DNA from: JBCCTX01 sp039197765
GTDB taxonomy: Bacteria > Bacteroidota > Bacteroidia > J057
Assembly: GCA_039197765.1 (NCBI GenBank)
Contig: JBCCTX010000002.1
Location: forward strand, 5,759 to 69,758
Direction: 5' to 3'
Length of the DNA stretch: 64,000 nt
Shown here: positions 52,226 through 60,769 of the stretch, piece after piece
Position numbering within the stretch: the first letter of the stretch is position 1
How the letters are laid out: each line of letters opens with the position of its first letter
Program-made: the position numbers and the translations under genes
Notes under the pieces: model-generated
Database searches by the model: none
What the model was told of the DNA's origin: nothing
Seen by the model: the letters and a program-made list of their open reading frames with translations, nothing else

Positions 52226-53557
52226 ATGAGCAAAACTACTACGCCAGTTGTTTCTAGGACATTACTCCTACCGTTTGTCCTGATAACGTCCCTTTTTGCC
52301 TTGTGGGGCTTTGCAAACGACATAACGAACCCAATGGTGTCTGCCTTTAAAAAGGTCTTGGAACTTAACAATACACAAGCATCATGGATCCAGGCAGCAT
52401 TTTATGGGGGATATTTTACGATGGCTCTCCCTGCGGCTTTTGTGGTAAAAAAATATAGCTATAAGACAGGGATTATGATTGGCCTGGGACTGTATGCAGC
52501 AGGAGCTCTCTTGTTTTATCCAGCAGCGGGCTTAGAAAACTATGGACTCTTTTTACTCGCCCTTTATATTCTGACATTTGGACTTGCCTTTTTGGAGACT
52601 ACAGCCAATCCTTTCATTTTATCCATGGGTGCTGAGGAGACCTCTATTCAACGTCTTAATCTTGCCCAATCATTCAATCCGCTAGGTGCCTTGGCTGGGC
52701 TTTTTGTCGCACAAGTGTTTATTTTAGGAGCGTTGCAATCTGATGACGTAGATACTCAAGGAAATAGCATCTATGAAACACTGTCTGGTGCGGCAAAAGC
52801 TGCGATCAGAACATCAGACTTACAAGTCATTAGAAATCCCTATGTGGGTTTGGGACTTTTTGTCCTCTTGATGTTACTGCTTGTATCCGTAGCGAAGATA
52901 CCTGAAGCCAAGAAAGAACCAGGAGGAGTTGGCATGTGGGCATCCATCAAAAGAGTGTTTAGAATGGAACGCTTTGTGGGAGGAGTAATCGCCCAAATGT
53001 TTTATGTAGGCGCCCAAATTATGTGTTGGACCTACATCTACCAATATGCTGAAAACCTGGGTATCAACAATCAAGATGCTGTCTATTATGCATATGCTGC
53101 ATTAGTGATTTTCTTGCTTGGGCGTTTCATCTTCACTTTTCTGTTGAAGTATGTCAATTCAGGTGCCTTGTTGATGATTCTTTCTTTGATGGCCGTCTTT
53201 TTTTGTCTGGGAACTATGTTTATCGAAGGAATCTGGGGGTTGTATTTTTTGGTCTTGGTTTCCTTTTGTATGTCTTTGATGTTCCCCACCATTTATGGTA
53301 TTGCCCTAAATGGCTTGGGAGAAGACGCGAAAACTGCCTCTGCATTTTTAGTTATGGCCATTGTTGGTGGGGCATTCATGCCAATTCTTCAGGGACTCAT
53401 CCTGGATTTCGGAGGAAGAGGCTATGCGGATGTACGCATCATGGGTATTCCTGAAGTCAATTTTTCCTTTATCCTTCCTCTTTTATGCTTTGTAGTAGTG
53501 GGCTTATATGGCTATCGGAGTTTAACTACATATAGTAATGGGAATAGAAGTACTTAA
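52226..53557 (+). CDS. fucP: L-fucose:H+ symporter
   Basis: A 443-residue MFS transporter with about twelve membrane segments. The FucP signature is clear: LFALWGFANDITNPMV with Asp32 and LAFLETTANPF with Glu124, corresponding in place and spacing to the two acidic residues essential for proton-coupled fucose transport in E. coli FucP. Inner membrane. It is 6 nt downstream of the SDR gene and 44 nt upstream of the 2-hydroxyacid dehydrogenase gene, inside the fucose operon. Confidence 0.9.
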   Translation: MSKTTTPVVSRTLLLPFVLITSLFALWGFANDITNPMVSAFKKVLELNNTQASWIQAAFYGGYFTMALPAAFVVKKYSYKTGIMIGLGLYAAGALLFYPAAGLENYGLFLLALYILTFGLAFLETTANPFILSMGAEETSIQRLNLAQSFNPLGALAGLFVAQVFILGALQSDDVDTQGNSIYETLSGAAKAAIRTSDLQVIRNPYVGLGLFVLLMLLLVSVAKIPEAKKEPGGVGMWASIKRVFRMERFVGGVIAQMFYVGAQIMCWTYIYQYAENLGINNQDAVYYAYAALVIFLLGRFIFTFLLKYVNSGALLMILSLMAVFFCLGTMFIEGIWGLYFLVLVSFCMSLMFPTIYGIALNGLGEDAKTASAFLVMAIVGGAFMPILQGLILDFGGRGYADVRIMGIPEVNFSFILPLLCFVVVGLYGYRSLTTYSNGNRST

Positions 53558-53601
53558 TCATAGAAGACGCTACTACCTAGCACTAGACCAAATTTTGAGT
53601 T

Positions 53602-54774
53602 ATGAGCAAACCCCTTTCCTTTAATACCGCCTTTCCCTCTATCCAGGACCTTAGAATCAAAGCACGCAAAAAAATCCCCCGCTTTGCCTTTGAGTATTTA
53701 GATGGGGGCTGCAATGAGGATGTTAATCTTCACAAGAATACCGCTGAGATCCGGCAGGTCGAGTTGTTGCCCTATTACCTGAGCAAGCATACAGGCTCAT
53801 CCATGAAAACCGAGTTATTTGGCCATACCTATGACGCCCCTTTTGGCGTTGCACCCGTCGGTCTACAAGGACTGATGTGGCCCAATTCGCCTGAAATTCT
53901 AGCAAAAGCTGCCTATGAACACAACGTTCCCTTTATCCTTAGTACGGTCAGTACAAGTAGTATTGAGCGTATCGCAGAAATTACCGAAGGACATAGTTGG
54001 TTTCAACTATACCATCCGACTGAAGATCGTTTGAGAGATGACATTCTACAACGAGCTGCTGCTGTGGGCTGTCCTGTACTTGTCATTCTCTGTGATGTTC
54101 CCACTTTTGGTTACCGGCCTAGAGATATCCGCAATGGCCTTGCCATGCCCCCCAAAATGACGCTTAGAAACCTAGTCCAGATTTTGGGCAAACCTCATTG
54201 GGGCTTGCAAACGCTCCGGTATGGACAGCCCAATTTCGAGACCCTCAAACCTTATATGCCTAAAAACCTGGACCTAAAGCAATTGGGTAAGTTTATGGAC
54301 GCTACCTTTTCGGGTAGGTTAAACGAAGAAAAGATCAAGCCTATTCGAGACATGTGGAAGGGGAAGTTGGTCCTGAAAGGCGTAGCCAATGAAGCAGACG
54401 CTAAAAAAGCCATCGCGTTGGGCCTAGATGGCATGATTGTTTCCAATCATGGAGGAAGGCAACTCGACGCTGGGGAATCCACTATCAAACCCCTGGTGAG
54501 AATTGCGCAAACTTATGGCGACCGGATCACCGTCATGATGGACAGTGGCCTGCGATCTGGCCCTGATATTGCTCGGACAATGGCTTCTGGCGCTGCGTTC
54601 ACATTTTTGGGTCGCGCATTTATGTATGGAGTAGCAGCCTTGGGCAAAAAAGGAGGAGACCACACCATATCCCTCCTAAAGACCGAACTCCAACAAATCA
54701 TGGAGCAGATTTGCTGCGAAAAAGTCAAGGACTTTCCCAATCACTTGATCACAAGCGCTATGAAAATGACTTAA
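53602..54774 (+). CDS. lldD: FMN-dependent alpha-hydroxy-acid dehydrogenase (L-lactate dehydrogenase-like)
   Basis: A 390-residue TIM-barrel flavoprotein. N-terminal RKKIPRFAFEYLDGGCNED is typical; the proton-abstracting His283 and Arg286 are in VSNHGGRQLDAG, and Lys in LVLKGVANE contacts FMN. It oxidises L-lactate or a related L-2-hydroxy acid to the keto acid, passing electrons to quinone or oxygen. The operon's proposed end products are pyruvate and L-lactate, so L-lactate is the likely substrate. Membrane association is expected for LldD but not visible. Confidence 0.87.
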   Translation: MSKPLSFNTAFPSIQDLRIKARKKIPRFAFEYLDGGCNEDVNLHKNTAEIRQVELLPYYLSKHTGSSMKTELFGHTYDAPFGVAPVGLQGLMWPNSPEILAKAAYEHNVPFILSTVSTSSIERIAEITEGHSWFQLYHPTEDRLRDDILQRAAAVGCPVLVILCDVPTFGYRPRDIRNGLAMPPKMTLRNLVQILGKPHWGLQTLRYGQPNFETLKPYMPKNLDLKQLGKFMDATFSGRLNEEKIKPIRDMWKGKLVLKGVANEADAKKAIALGLDGMIVSNHGGRQLDAGESTIKPLVRIAQTYGDRITVMMDSGLRSGPDIARTMASGAAFTFLGRAFMYGVAALGKKGGDHTISLLKTELQQIMEQICCEKVKDFPNHLITSAMKMT

Positions 54775-54874
54775 CCTGGCTTTGGTATGAAATAATGTCG
54801 AGCATTTAACGGCCACTCTCCCTGCGACAGAAGAAGATCTTGCGATGGGGGTATACTTACAATAATTGATTACT

Positions 54875-55963
54875 ATGAAAATAGCTGATATCAAGGGCTA
54901 CGAACTCAGTATTCCTTCCGGACCCTATGACTGGAGCCACACCATCGGGCCAGCCAGAGGTAAACGAAATGCATTTTTTACTCGTGTGATTGCCGAAGAT
55001 GGAACGGAAGGGAATTGCATCTCCATAGAGCGCGGTTCGATCCTTTCGACCATATTTCACAATACCATTAAGCCCCTAGCCATAGGCGCTGGTGTACACG
55101 ATCGCGAGCGTCTTTGGCAACAGTTGTTAAAGGTCAGTCGGTCGGAGCATTACAATTTTTTTGGAATGGGAGCTTTTGATGTGGCACTTTGGGACCTTGC
55201 TGCCAAGCAGGCCAAGCTTCCCCTGTATAAGTATATAGGGGCTTACAGAGATAAGATCCTGGCTTATGCCAGCACCTTTACCTTCGACAGTATCGAGGCA
55301 TATCAGGAGAATTGTAAGAAATACGTAAAGCAGGGATACAAGGCCATCAAACTTCACGTCCATGGCATTCCTGACGTGGATATTGAAATATGCCGTGCGG
55401 TACGGGAAGCTGTAGGTCCGGACATTAAATTGATGCTGGATGTATCTGGAGCCTATGACCAGATGAACGCGTTACGTGTGGGACGTGAATTGGAGAAACT
55501 CAATTTCCTTTGGTACGAAGAGCCCTTGAGAGACTTCGACCTGCATGGTCTGAAACAGCTCAATCGGAAGCTGGAAATCCCCTTGTGCACGGCTGAGCAG
55601 GCTTCGGATATCAATTTCGGTGTCGCAAATCATATCCTCCATGAGACCTCGAGTATGGTGCATGCCAGTTGGGCTATGAAAGCCGGTATAACCGGGCTGA
55701 TGAAGATAGCCCATACCGCTGAATCATTTGGTTTGTCCTGCCAAGTTCTCCATAGTGAAATTCCGGGCATACATACTTCATTGTGCATTAAAAGCTGTAC
55801 GTACTTTGAGAGCATCGTTCCAGAAGAAGCCTTTCACCTGTGTGTAAAGAATCCGCTTATTGTACCGGACAGTGAAGGATATATACACCCCCCTGAAGGG
55901 CCTGGCCTGGGTCTAGATATTGACTGGGACGTGATCGATAATCATACGGTACAAGAGATATAG
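54875..55963 (+). CDS. Mandelate racemase/muconate lactonising enzyme family protein
   Basis: A 362-residue enolase-superfamily protein; ATG 54875 is preferred over a TTG 9 nt upstream. Metal ligands are Asp189 (LMLDVS), Glu215 (WYEEP) and Glu241 (TAEQ). The second-strand motif is Lys159-Leu-His161 (KLHVHG), differing from the KxK of fucD, and His293 (VLHSE) could act as a base. It is a sugar-acid dehydratase or epimerase of unknown specificity. It starts a block of higher G+C genes, 100 nt after lldD and 27 nt before the aldo/keto reductase. Confidence 0.83.
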   Translation: MKIADIKGYELSIPSGPYDWSHTIGPARGKRNAFFTRVIAEDGTEGNCISIERGSILSTIFHNTIKPLAIGAGVHDRERLWQQLLKVSRSEHYNFFGMGAFDVALWDLAAKQAKLPLYKYIGAYRDKILAYASTFTFDSIEAYQENCKKYVKQGYKAIKLHVHGIPDVDIEICRAVREAVGPDIKLMLDVSGAYDQMNALRVGRELEKLNFLWYEEPLRDFDLHGLKQLNRKLEIPLCTAEQASDINFGVANHILHETSSMVHASWAMKAGITGLMKIAHTAESFGLSCQVLHSEIPGIHTSLCIKSCTYFESIVPEEAFHLCVKNPLIVPDSEGYIHPPEGPGLGLDIDWDVIDNHTVQEI

Positions 55964-55990
55964 GCAGATGACTTACCCAGAAACAACCTA

Positions 55991-56905
55991 ATGGATAGAA
56001 TCGAAACGATATTGGGAAACACGGGCATCAAAAGCACAAAGCTAGGTTTTGGCACCACTGGATTGCGAACAATCGAGCAGGAGTTGTCCACGAAGTTATT
56101 GCATACGGCCATCGTGAAATACGGGATCAAACACATCGATACGGCTGCCATGTATCAAACAGAGGAAAAAGTGGGGATTGCCCTTCGGGAACTCAACCTC
56201 ACAGATGAGGTAACCCTATCCACGAAAGTCGGCGGATACCGGGATTGGGAACGGGAAATCAATTTCTTTAGTTTCGAAAGAGACACGGTGCTTAATTCCA
56301 TCGAACTCAGTCTGAAAAGACTTCAGGTAAGTACACTGGATATCGTACACGTGCATGATGCGCGTCCGGAGCACATGGCTGATGTCTTTGGTTCTGGTGG
56401 TGCGTTGGATACGCTTGTAAGCTTGAAGGAGGAGGGAGTGATCCGGGCCATAGGGATGGCTACAAAGTTTATGCCCCTACAAATTGCATCCGTGTTCGAT
56501 CACCGGGTAGATATCATCCAAACGTACAATGTATACAACCTGCTGGACAGGAGGGCCGAAATCGAACTGTATCCCACCGCAATGGAGAAGGGAAAAGTCA
56601 TTATTAACACTGCACCTTTCGCGGGGTTCATCCTGGCTACCGGACCGGGTCCAAACGCCTCTTACATTTACGAACCGGTACCCGAGGAGATTGAGCGAAG
56701 AGTGATAAACATGCAGGCGAAGTGCGATAAGTTGGATGTCAAGCTAACTGACGTGGCCATGTCCTTCTGTTTCGACAATCCGGTGGTCCATTCAACCGTG
56801 CTATCCACCCATAAACCATCCCATATCAAGAATTGGTTGGATATGATGCAAAATCCAGTGCCAAGGGAAACGGTACAGGCTGTCCTGAAGGCCGGAGAGG
56901 CTTAG
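55991..56905 (+). CDS. Aldo/keto reductase, candidate sugar 1-dehydrogenase
   Basis: A 304-residue (beta/alpha)8 AKR. The catalytic tetrad is visible: Asp and Tyr in HIDTAAMYQTEEKVG, Lys in LSTKVGG, His in VHVHDA. The N-terminal LGFGTTGL and the HVHDARPEHM segment resemble the D-threo-aldose/galactose 1-dehydrogenase group, which oxidises L-fucose and related sugars to lactones. Given the neighbouring fucose genes, an L-fucose or aldose dehydrogenase role is plausible. The next gene starts 2 nt after its stop, so they are tightly coupled. Confidence 0.82.
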   Translation: MDRIETILGNTGIKSTKLGFGTTGLRTIEQELSTKLLHTAIVKYGIKHIDTAAMYQTEEKVGIALRELNLTDEVTLSTKVGGYRDWEREINFFSFERDTVLNSIELSLKRLQVSTLDIVHVHDARPEHMADVFGSGGALDTLVSLKEEGVIRAIGMATKFMPLQIASVFDHRVDIIQTYNVYNLLDRRAEIELYPTAMEKGKVIINTAPFAGFILATGPGPNASYIYEPVPEEIERRVINMQAKCDKLDVKLTDVAMSFCFDNPVVHSTVLSTHKPSHIKNWLDMMQNPVPRETVQAVLKAGEA

Positions 56906-56907
56906 AA

Positions 56908-59043
56908 ATGGGAAAAAGATCAGTACCTATGAAAGAACCGATACGACAAATTCATCTCGACTTCCATACCTCCGAACACATCCCTGACGTGGGGGCTCAA
57001 TTTGATAAAAGCAAGTTCCAGCAGGCCCTGAAGATAGGGAGGGTTGAACAGATCAACCCCTTCGCGAAGTGCCACCACAGCTGGTCCTATTATCCCACGA
57101 AAGTGGGGCATCCACATCCCAATCTCAGCCGTCCTAACCTTTTGGGCGATCAGATCGAGGCTTGCCATGAGATAGGGGTAAAGGCTCCTATCTATTTCAC
57201 TGCCGGCTGGTCAGCTAATGATGCGGAAGAGCACCCCGAATGGTGCATGCGAACGGAAACGGGAGACTATATTGTATCGGGTGCCACGAGCATTGGAACT
57301 CAGGAAAGAAAAGGAGACGAAGAATCAGGAAACGAAGTTGTTCTTCCCACCGATCCAAAGCCCACCTGGCAGTGGAAAAGCTTGTGCATCAACCCCAACG
57401 GGGGATACCATAAGCTTATTATGGCGCAGGTGGAGGAAATTTGCAGGACCTACCCGGTCGACGGATTATGGTTTGATATCTATCGCTCCGAGGATGTTTG
57501 CTATTGTGACCAGTGCCGGAAAGACATGCTTGCTGAAGGCTTTGATATCGAAGAACCCCAGGACGCTCAGGTTTTCCGTGCCCTTTCTATTCGGAGACAT
57601 ACCAAAGAGTTAGCGGACCTGGTGCTTGGATTTCATCCCGATGCAAGTGTCTTCTTCAATGGGGTGACGGCCATGCACAGGCCCATGAATTCCCGGTACC
57701 GCCTTTATGAAAACAACACGAAGCAAGATCTCGAGGATCTTCCCACCACCTGGGGTGGGTATGACAAGTTTCCCCACCGCGCCAAGTTCTTCCACAAGGA
57801 GGGGAAAGCCATCGTCGCGATGAGCGGCAAATTCCATACAGCATGGGGTGAGATCGGAGGATTTAAGAATCGTGATGCCATCAGATACGAGGCGGCTAGC
57901 ATGATCGCCTTTGGCGCTCGGTGTAATATTGGAGATCAGCTTCATCCCCTGGGTTTCATGGATATGACGACTTACGAAAATATTGGACATGCCTACGATT
58001 ATGTAGAGAAGATTGAAGACTACGGAGTGGGAGGGTTACCTGAATCTACTCTGGGTATTTGGCTGGCGAATGAAATTGCCCCGGATGAGGGCTTGTGCCG
58101 GATGCTGCTCGAAGAACAACAGGACTTTGATGTTGTGCGTCCGGGCGATGACCTGAGTGTGTTTGAATGCGTGATCATTCCCTCCAGAGCCGGTTTGCTG
58201 GATGGCCATGAAGATAAGGTAAATTCCTTTCTAGATTCGGGGGGAAAAGTCCTAGTCCTGGGAGATGGATTACTTTATGCAGCCAGGTCTGGAACTACCA
58301 TTGATTGCGGTGCTGAATACTTGGGAGTCGGAGAATTCGATATGGACTTTACCCTGGTGGGTGATGTCCTTGTAAAGGCCGGCCAGTCTGGATCCATACT
58401 CAGGGCGTCTGGCCGTGAGACCCGTATTCCGGCATCTCCGTTTCTGAACTACAAGAGCGCCCTAAGGTTTCAACTCCAGAATGAGGCCGAAAAGCTTGCT
58501 TCCATTCAGGAGCCCTATTTCAGCCGTACCTTCGGTAGATACTGCGGCCACCAGAACACGCCGAACAGACCTGTAGATGCCCCACATCCTGCAGCCTGGA
58601 AACATGGCAACCTGGTTGTTATCGCCCACAATCTGGATCGTCTGTACTACACGGGAGGAGCAAAAGCGCAGCGCGACTATTTCATCAGTGCACTGCGACT
58701 GGTCCACACCACTCCCATGGTGGAAGCAGCGCTACCCAGCACGGGACGGGTGAGCTTGCTTCATCAGGAGGACAAGAATCGATACGTCGCCCATCTTCTT
58801 TATGGTCCGCCTATTACACGAGGAAACTGTACTGTTATTGAAGACCTCCCGGAGCTCAGAGACACCCGTGTGATCCTGCGACTGCCCGAGGAGGTTCATT
58901 CCATGAGACTTATCCCAGAGGATGTTTCACTTGATTTTGAGAATATTCCAGGTGACAATAAAGGGCTAGTTGCCTATAAAACGAATGTCCCATCATTCTC
59001 TGCACACTGTGGTATCGTGGCAGAGTATTCCCTACCAGAGTAA
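56908..59043 (+). CDS. GHL6/beta-galactosidase-trimerisation type glycosidase, candidate GH151 alpha-L-fucosidase
   Basis: A 711-residue protein without signal peptide, so probably cytoplasmic. ATG 56908 is 2 nt after the AKR stop; ATG 56929 is also possible. The N-terminal (beta/alpha)8-like part (about 10-380) has INPFAKCHHSWSYYPT, WKSLCINPNGGYH, DGLWFDIYRSEDVCYC (possible nucleophile Asp in WFD) and FFNGVTAMH. Residues about 390-600 resemble a GH42-type trimerisation domain (LGIWLANEIAP..., VIIPSRAGLLDGHE), then a short beta domain. This matches the GHL6 plus trimerisation architecture of GH151 fucosidases. Specificity is inferred from context. Confidence 0.75.
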   Translation: MGKRSVPMKEPIRQIHLDFHTSEHIPDVGAQFDKSKFQQALKIGRVEQINPFAKCHHSWSYYPTKVGHPHPNLSRPNLLGDQIEACHEIGVKAPIYFTAGWSANDAEEHPEWCMRTETGDYIVSGATSIGTQERKGDEESGNEVVLPTDPKPTWQWKSLCINPNGGYHKLIMAQVEEICRTYPVDGLWFDIYRSEDVCYCDQCRKDMLAEGFDIEEPQDAQVFRALSIRRHTKELADLVLGFHPDASVFFNGVTAMHRPMNSRYRLYENNTKQDLEDLPTTWGGYDKFPHRAKFFHKEGKAIVAMSGKFHTAWGEIGGFKNRDAIRYEAASMIAFGARCNIGDQLHPLGFMDMTTYENIGHAYDYVEKIEDYGVGGLPESTLGIWLANEIAPDEGLCRMLLEEQQDFDVVRPGDDLSVFECVIIPSRAGLLDGHEDKVNSFLDSGGKVLVLGDGLLYAARSGTTIDCGAEYLGVGEFDMDFTLVGDVLVKAGQSGSILRASGRETRIPASPFLNYKSALRFQLQNEAEKLASIQEPYFSRTFGRYCGHQNTPNRPVDAPHPAAWKHGNLVVIAHNLDRLYYTGGAKAQRDYFISALRLVHTTPMVEAALPSTGRVSLLHQEDKNRYVAHLLYGPPITRGNCTVIEDLPELRDTRVILRLPEEVHSMRLIPEDVSLDFENIPGDNKGLVAYKTNVPSFSAHCGIVAEYSLPE

Positions 59044-59050
59044 GAAAACC

Positions 59051-60457
59051 ATGAGTCCCAAACAGCATATAACATCAGCAAAAGACATAATACCCTTTAA
59101 ACAAAAGGTCCTTTATGGCAGTGGCGCGTTCGCGGACATGACTTTCCAGTACGCAATCTTCATACTTGCGATGCCTATTTTCAACTTGGAACTGGGAGTC
59201 AATCCCATGTATATAGGGATGGTCATTGCCTTTACACGGATCTGGGATGCTTTTACCGATCCCATGGTAGGTTCCTTGTCCGACAATATGCGATCCCGCT
59301 TTGGGCGTCGTCGTCCCTTCATTGCTATAGGAGGAATACTCGCTGGTATATTCTATGCCGTGGTCTGGCTAGTCCCAGAGGGGATGAGCGAAATGGGTAT
59401 TGCGATTTATTTCCTTATTACGGCAATACTTTTCTACACTTCCTATACTGTTTTCTCGGTACCATTTTATGCCATGGGGTACGAGATGTCGCCGGATCAT
59501 CACGAGCGAACAAAAATCATGGCCGTTCGAATCTTTGCTAATTCCTTTAATGGCATCATCTTTTTTCCCTGGATTTACTGGATCATACAGCGATCCTTTT
59601 GGGAAACCCCGATGCAAGGGGTTCGTGTGGTAGGTATTGGAACTGGATTACTGATGATGATCCTTGCGATCATTCCTGCCCTGACGATCAAAGAACCTTC
59701 CAGGAAATATGTGAAGAAACAGGTGCGCGTTCCAGTTTTGCAAAGCGTCAAGAGCACCTTGAGCAACAAACCCTTCCTTTTCTTGATGATCGCTTTTCTG
59801 ATAGCCATTTTTGCCTACAATGCAGTAGCCTCCATGTTAATCTATCCCATTACCTACCGTGTATTTGGAGGAGATAGCGAAGCTGCATCTGCATGGTTCG
59901 GATTTGCCTTAATGGGCATGCATGCTGCAGTCATAATCACCTCTTTCGTGGGGGTATACCTTTCCAATAAAATAGGTAAGCGCCGAGCAACCATGCTTCT
60001 TTCCAGCTTCATAGGGATCGGATCCCTGGCTCAATTGTTTTGCTTCGTTCCCGGGATTCCCTGGCTGATACCTATTCCTCAATTTATCATGGGAATCGGC
60101 TGGGCCGGACTCTGGATACTGGTGTCTTCCATGATTGCTGACGTAGTTGACTACGACGAATGGAAAACAGGTACCCGTCGTGAAGGTATGTTTGGCGCTA
60201 TTCACTTTTGGGTTTTCAAGCTCGGCTTCGGGCTCGGTGCTTTATTGTCCGGATTTATCCTCAACTCAACCGGTTTTAATGTGGACCTAGGGAACAATCA
60301 ACCCGACGGGACCCTTTCCCAGATCATCATGCTGCTATCGATAATTCCTGCAATGGGTGTTTGCGTAGTCATCTACTTTATATCCCGCTATCCCATCTCC
60401 GAGGAAAATGCATATGAAACCCGGACAAAACTGGAGGAGAGACGAGGTGAAAGTTGA
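59051..60457 (+). CDS. MFS transporter of the GPH (glycoside-pentoside-hexuronide) cation symporter family
   Basis: A 468-residue MelB-like transporter; the ATG at 59051 is 7 nt after the glycosidase stop, and the longer frame begins inside that gene. The GPH signatures FTRIWDAFTDPMVGSLSDN and RSRFGRRRPFIAIG are present, with about twelve membrane segments and DVVDYDEWKTGTRREGMFGA in the second half. It should import a glycoside with Na+ or H+. Together with the cytoplasmic glycosidase just upstream it suggests uptake and internal hydrolysis of an intact fucoside or similar sugar. Confidence 0.88.
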   Translation: MSPKQHITSAKDIIPFKQKVLYGSGAFADMTFQYAIFILAMPIFNLELGVNPMYIGMVIAFTRIWDAFTDPMVGSLSDNMRSRFGRRRPFIAIGGILAGIFYAVVWLVPEGMSEMGIAIYFLITAILFYTSYTVFSVPFYAMGYEMSPDHHERTKIMAVRIFANSFNGIIFFPWIYWIIQRSFWETPMQGVRVVGIGTGLLMMILAIIPALTIKEPSRKYVKKQVRVPVLQSVKSTLSNKPFLFLMIAFLIAIFAYNAVASMLIYPITYRVFGGDSEAASAWFGFALMGMHAAVIITSFVGVYLSNKIGKRRATMLLSSFIGIGSLAQLFCFVPGIPWLIPIPQFIMGIGWAGLWILVSSMIADVVDYDEWKTGTRREGMFGAIHFWVFKLGFGLGALLSGFILNSTGFNVDLGNNQPDGTLSQIIMLLSIIPAMGVCVVIYFISRYPISEENAYETRTKLEERRGES

Positions 60458-60769
60458 ATTGCAGCTAGAAGTAAACCCATACTAATACTTTTTTAGCCTG
60501 CTCTACCCTATTTAATCTCCCCGTAATCAGTTCATTTTCAGTTTTTTTCTTTAAAAATTCACCTTCTCCAGTAGCATTCAATACATTGGCCAATTTTGCA
60601 AAAAAAGTATCGAAACAGGCAGCTAATTTGGTAGCTAAAAGGCCTGTATCCTGATATCTTGGCTAAGAGAATGTATTTGACGGCTTTCCTTCTCAAGGGT
60701 ACTTCTAATGTGATCTAGAAGCCAGAGGAGTCCTTCACCTACATATTAGCTAAACCCAATTTAAGAAGT
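60458..60769. other. Gene-poor junction after the sugar-catabolic block
   Basis: About 310 nt of plus-strand non-coding sequence. On the minus strand it contains a broken reading frame, annotated separately at 60465-60745. No terminator is evident. Confidence 0.5.
60465..60745 (-). pseudogene. Possible frameshifted gene remnant
   Basis: On the minus strand two consecutive open frames are joined by an apparent one-base shift near 60655-60665. The first reads GEGLLWLLDHIRSTLEKES and further; the second reads DTGLLATKLAACFDTFFAKL and ends VLVWVYF before TAG at 60465. Both are helix-rich and protein-like in composition, but no start codon or family could be identified. Chance open frames in AT-rich DNA are the alternative. 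Confidence 0.3.

Noticed and set aside
54775..54874. 100-nt gap before the enolase-superfamily gene as a promoter
   Set aside because: No TAnnTTTG motif or terminator hairpin could be found, so a separate promoter for the following block is not claimed.
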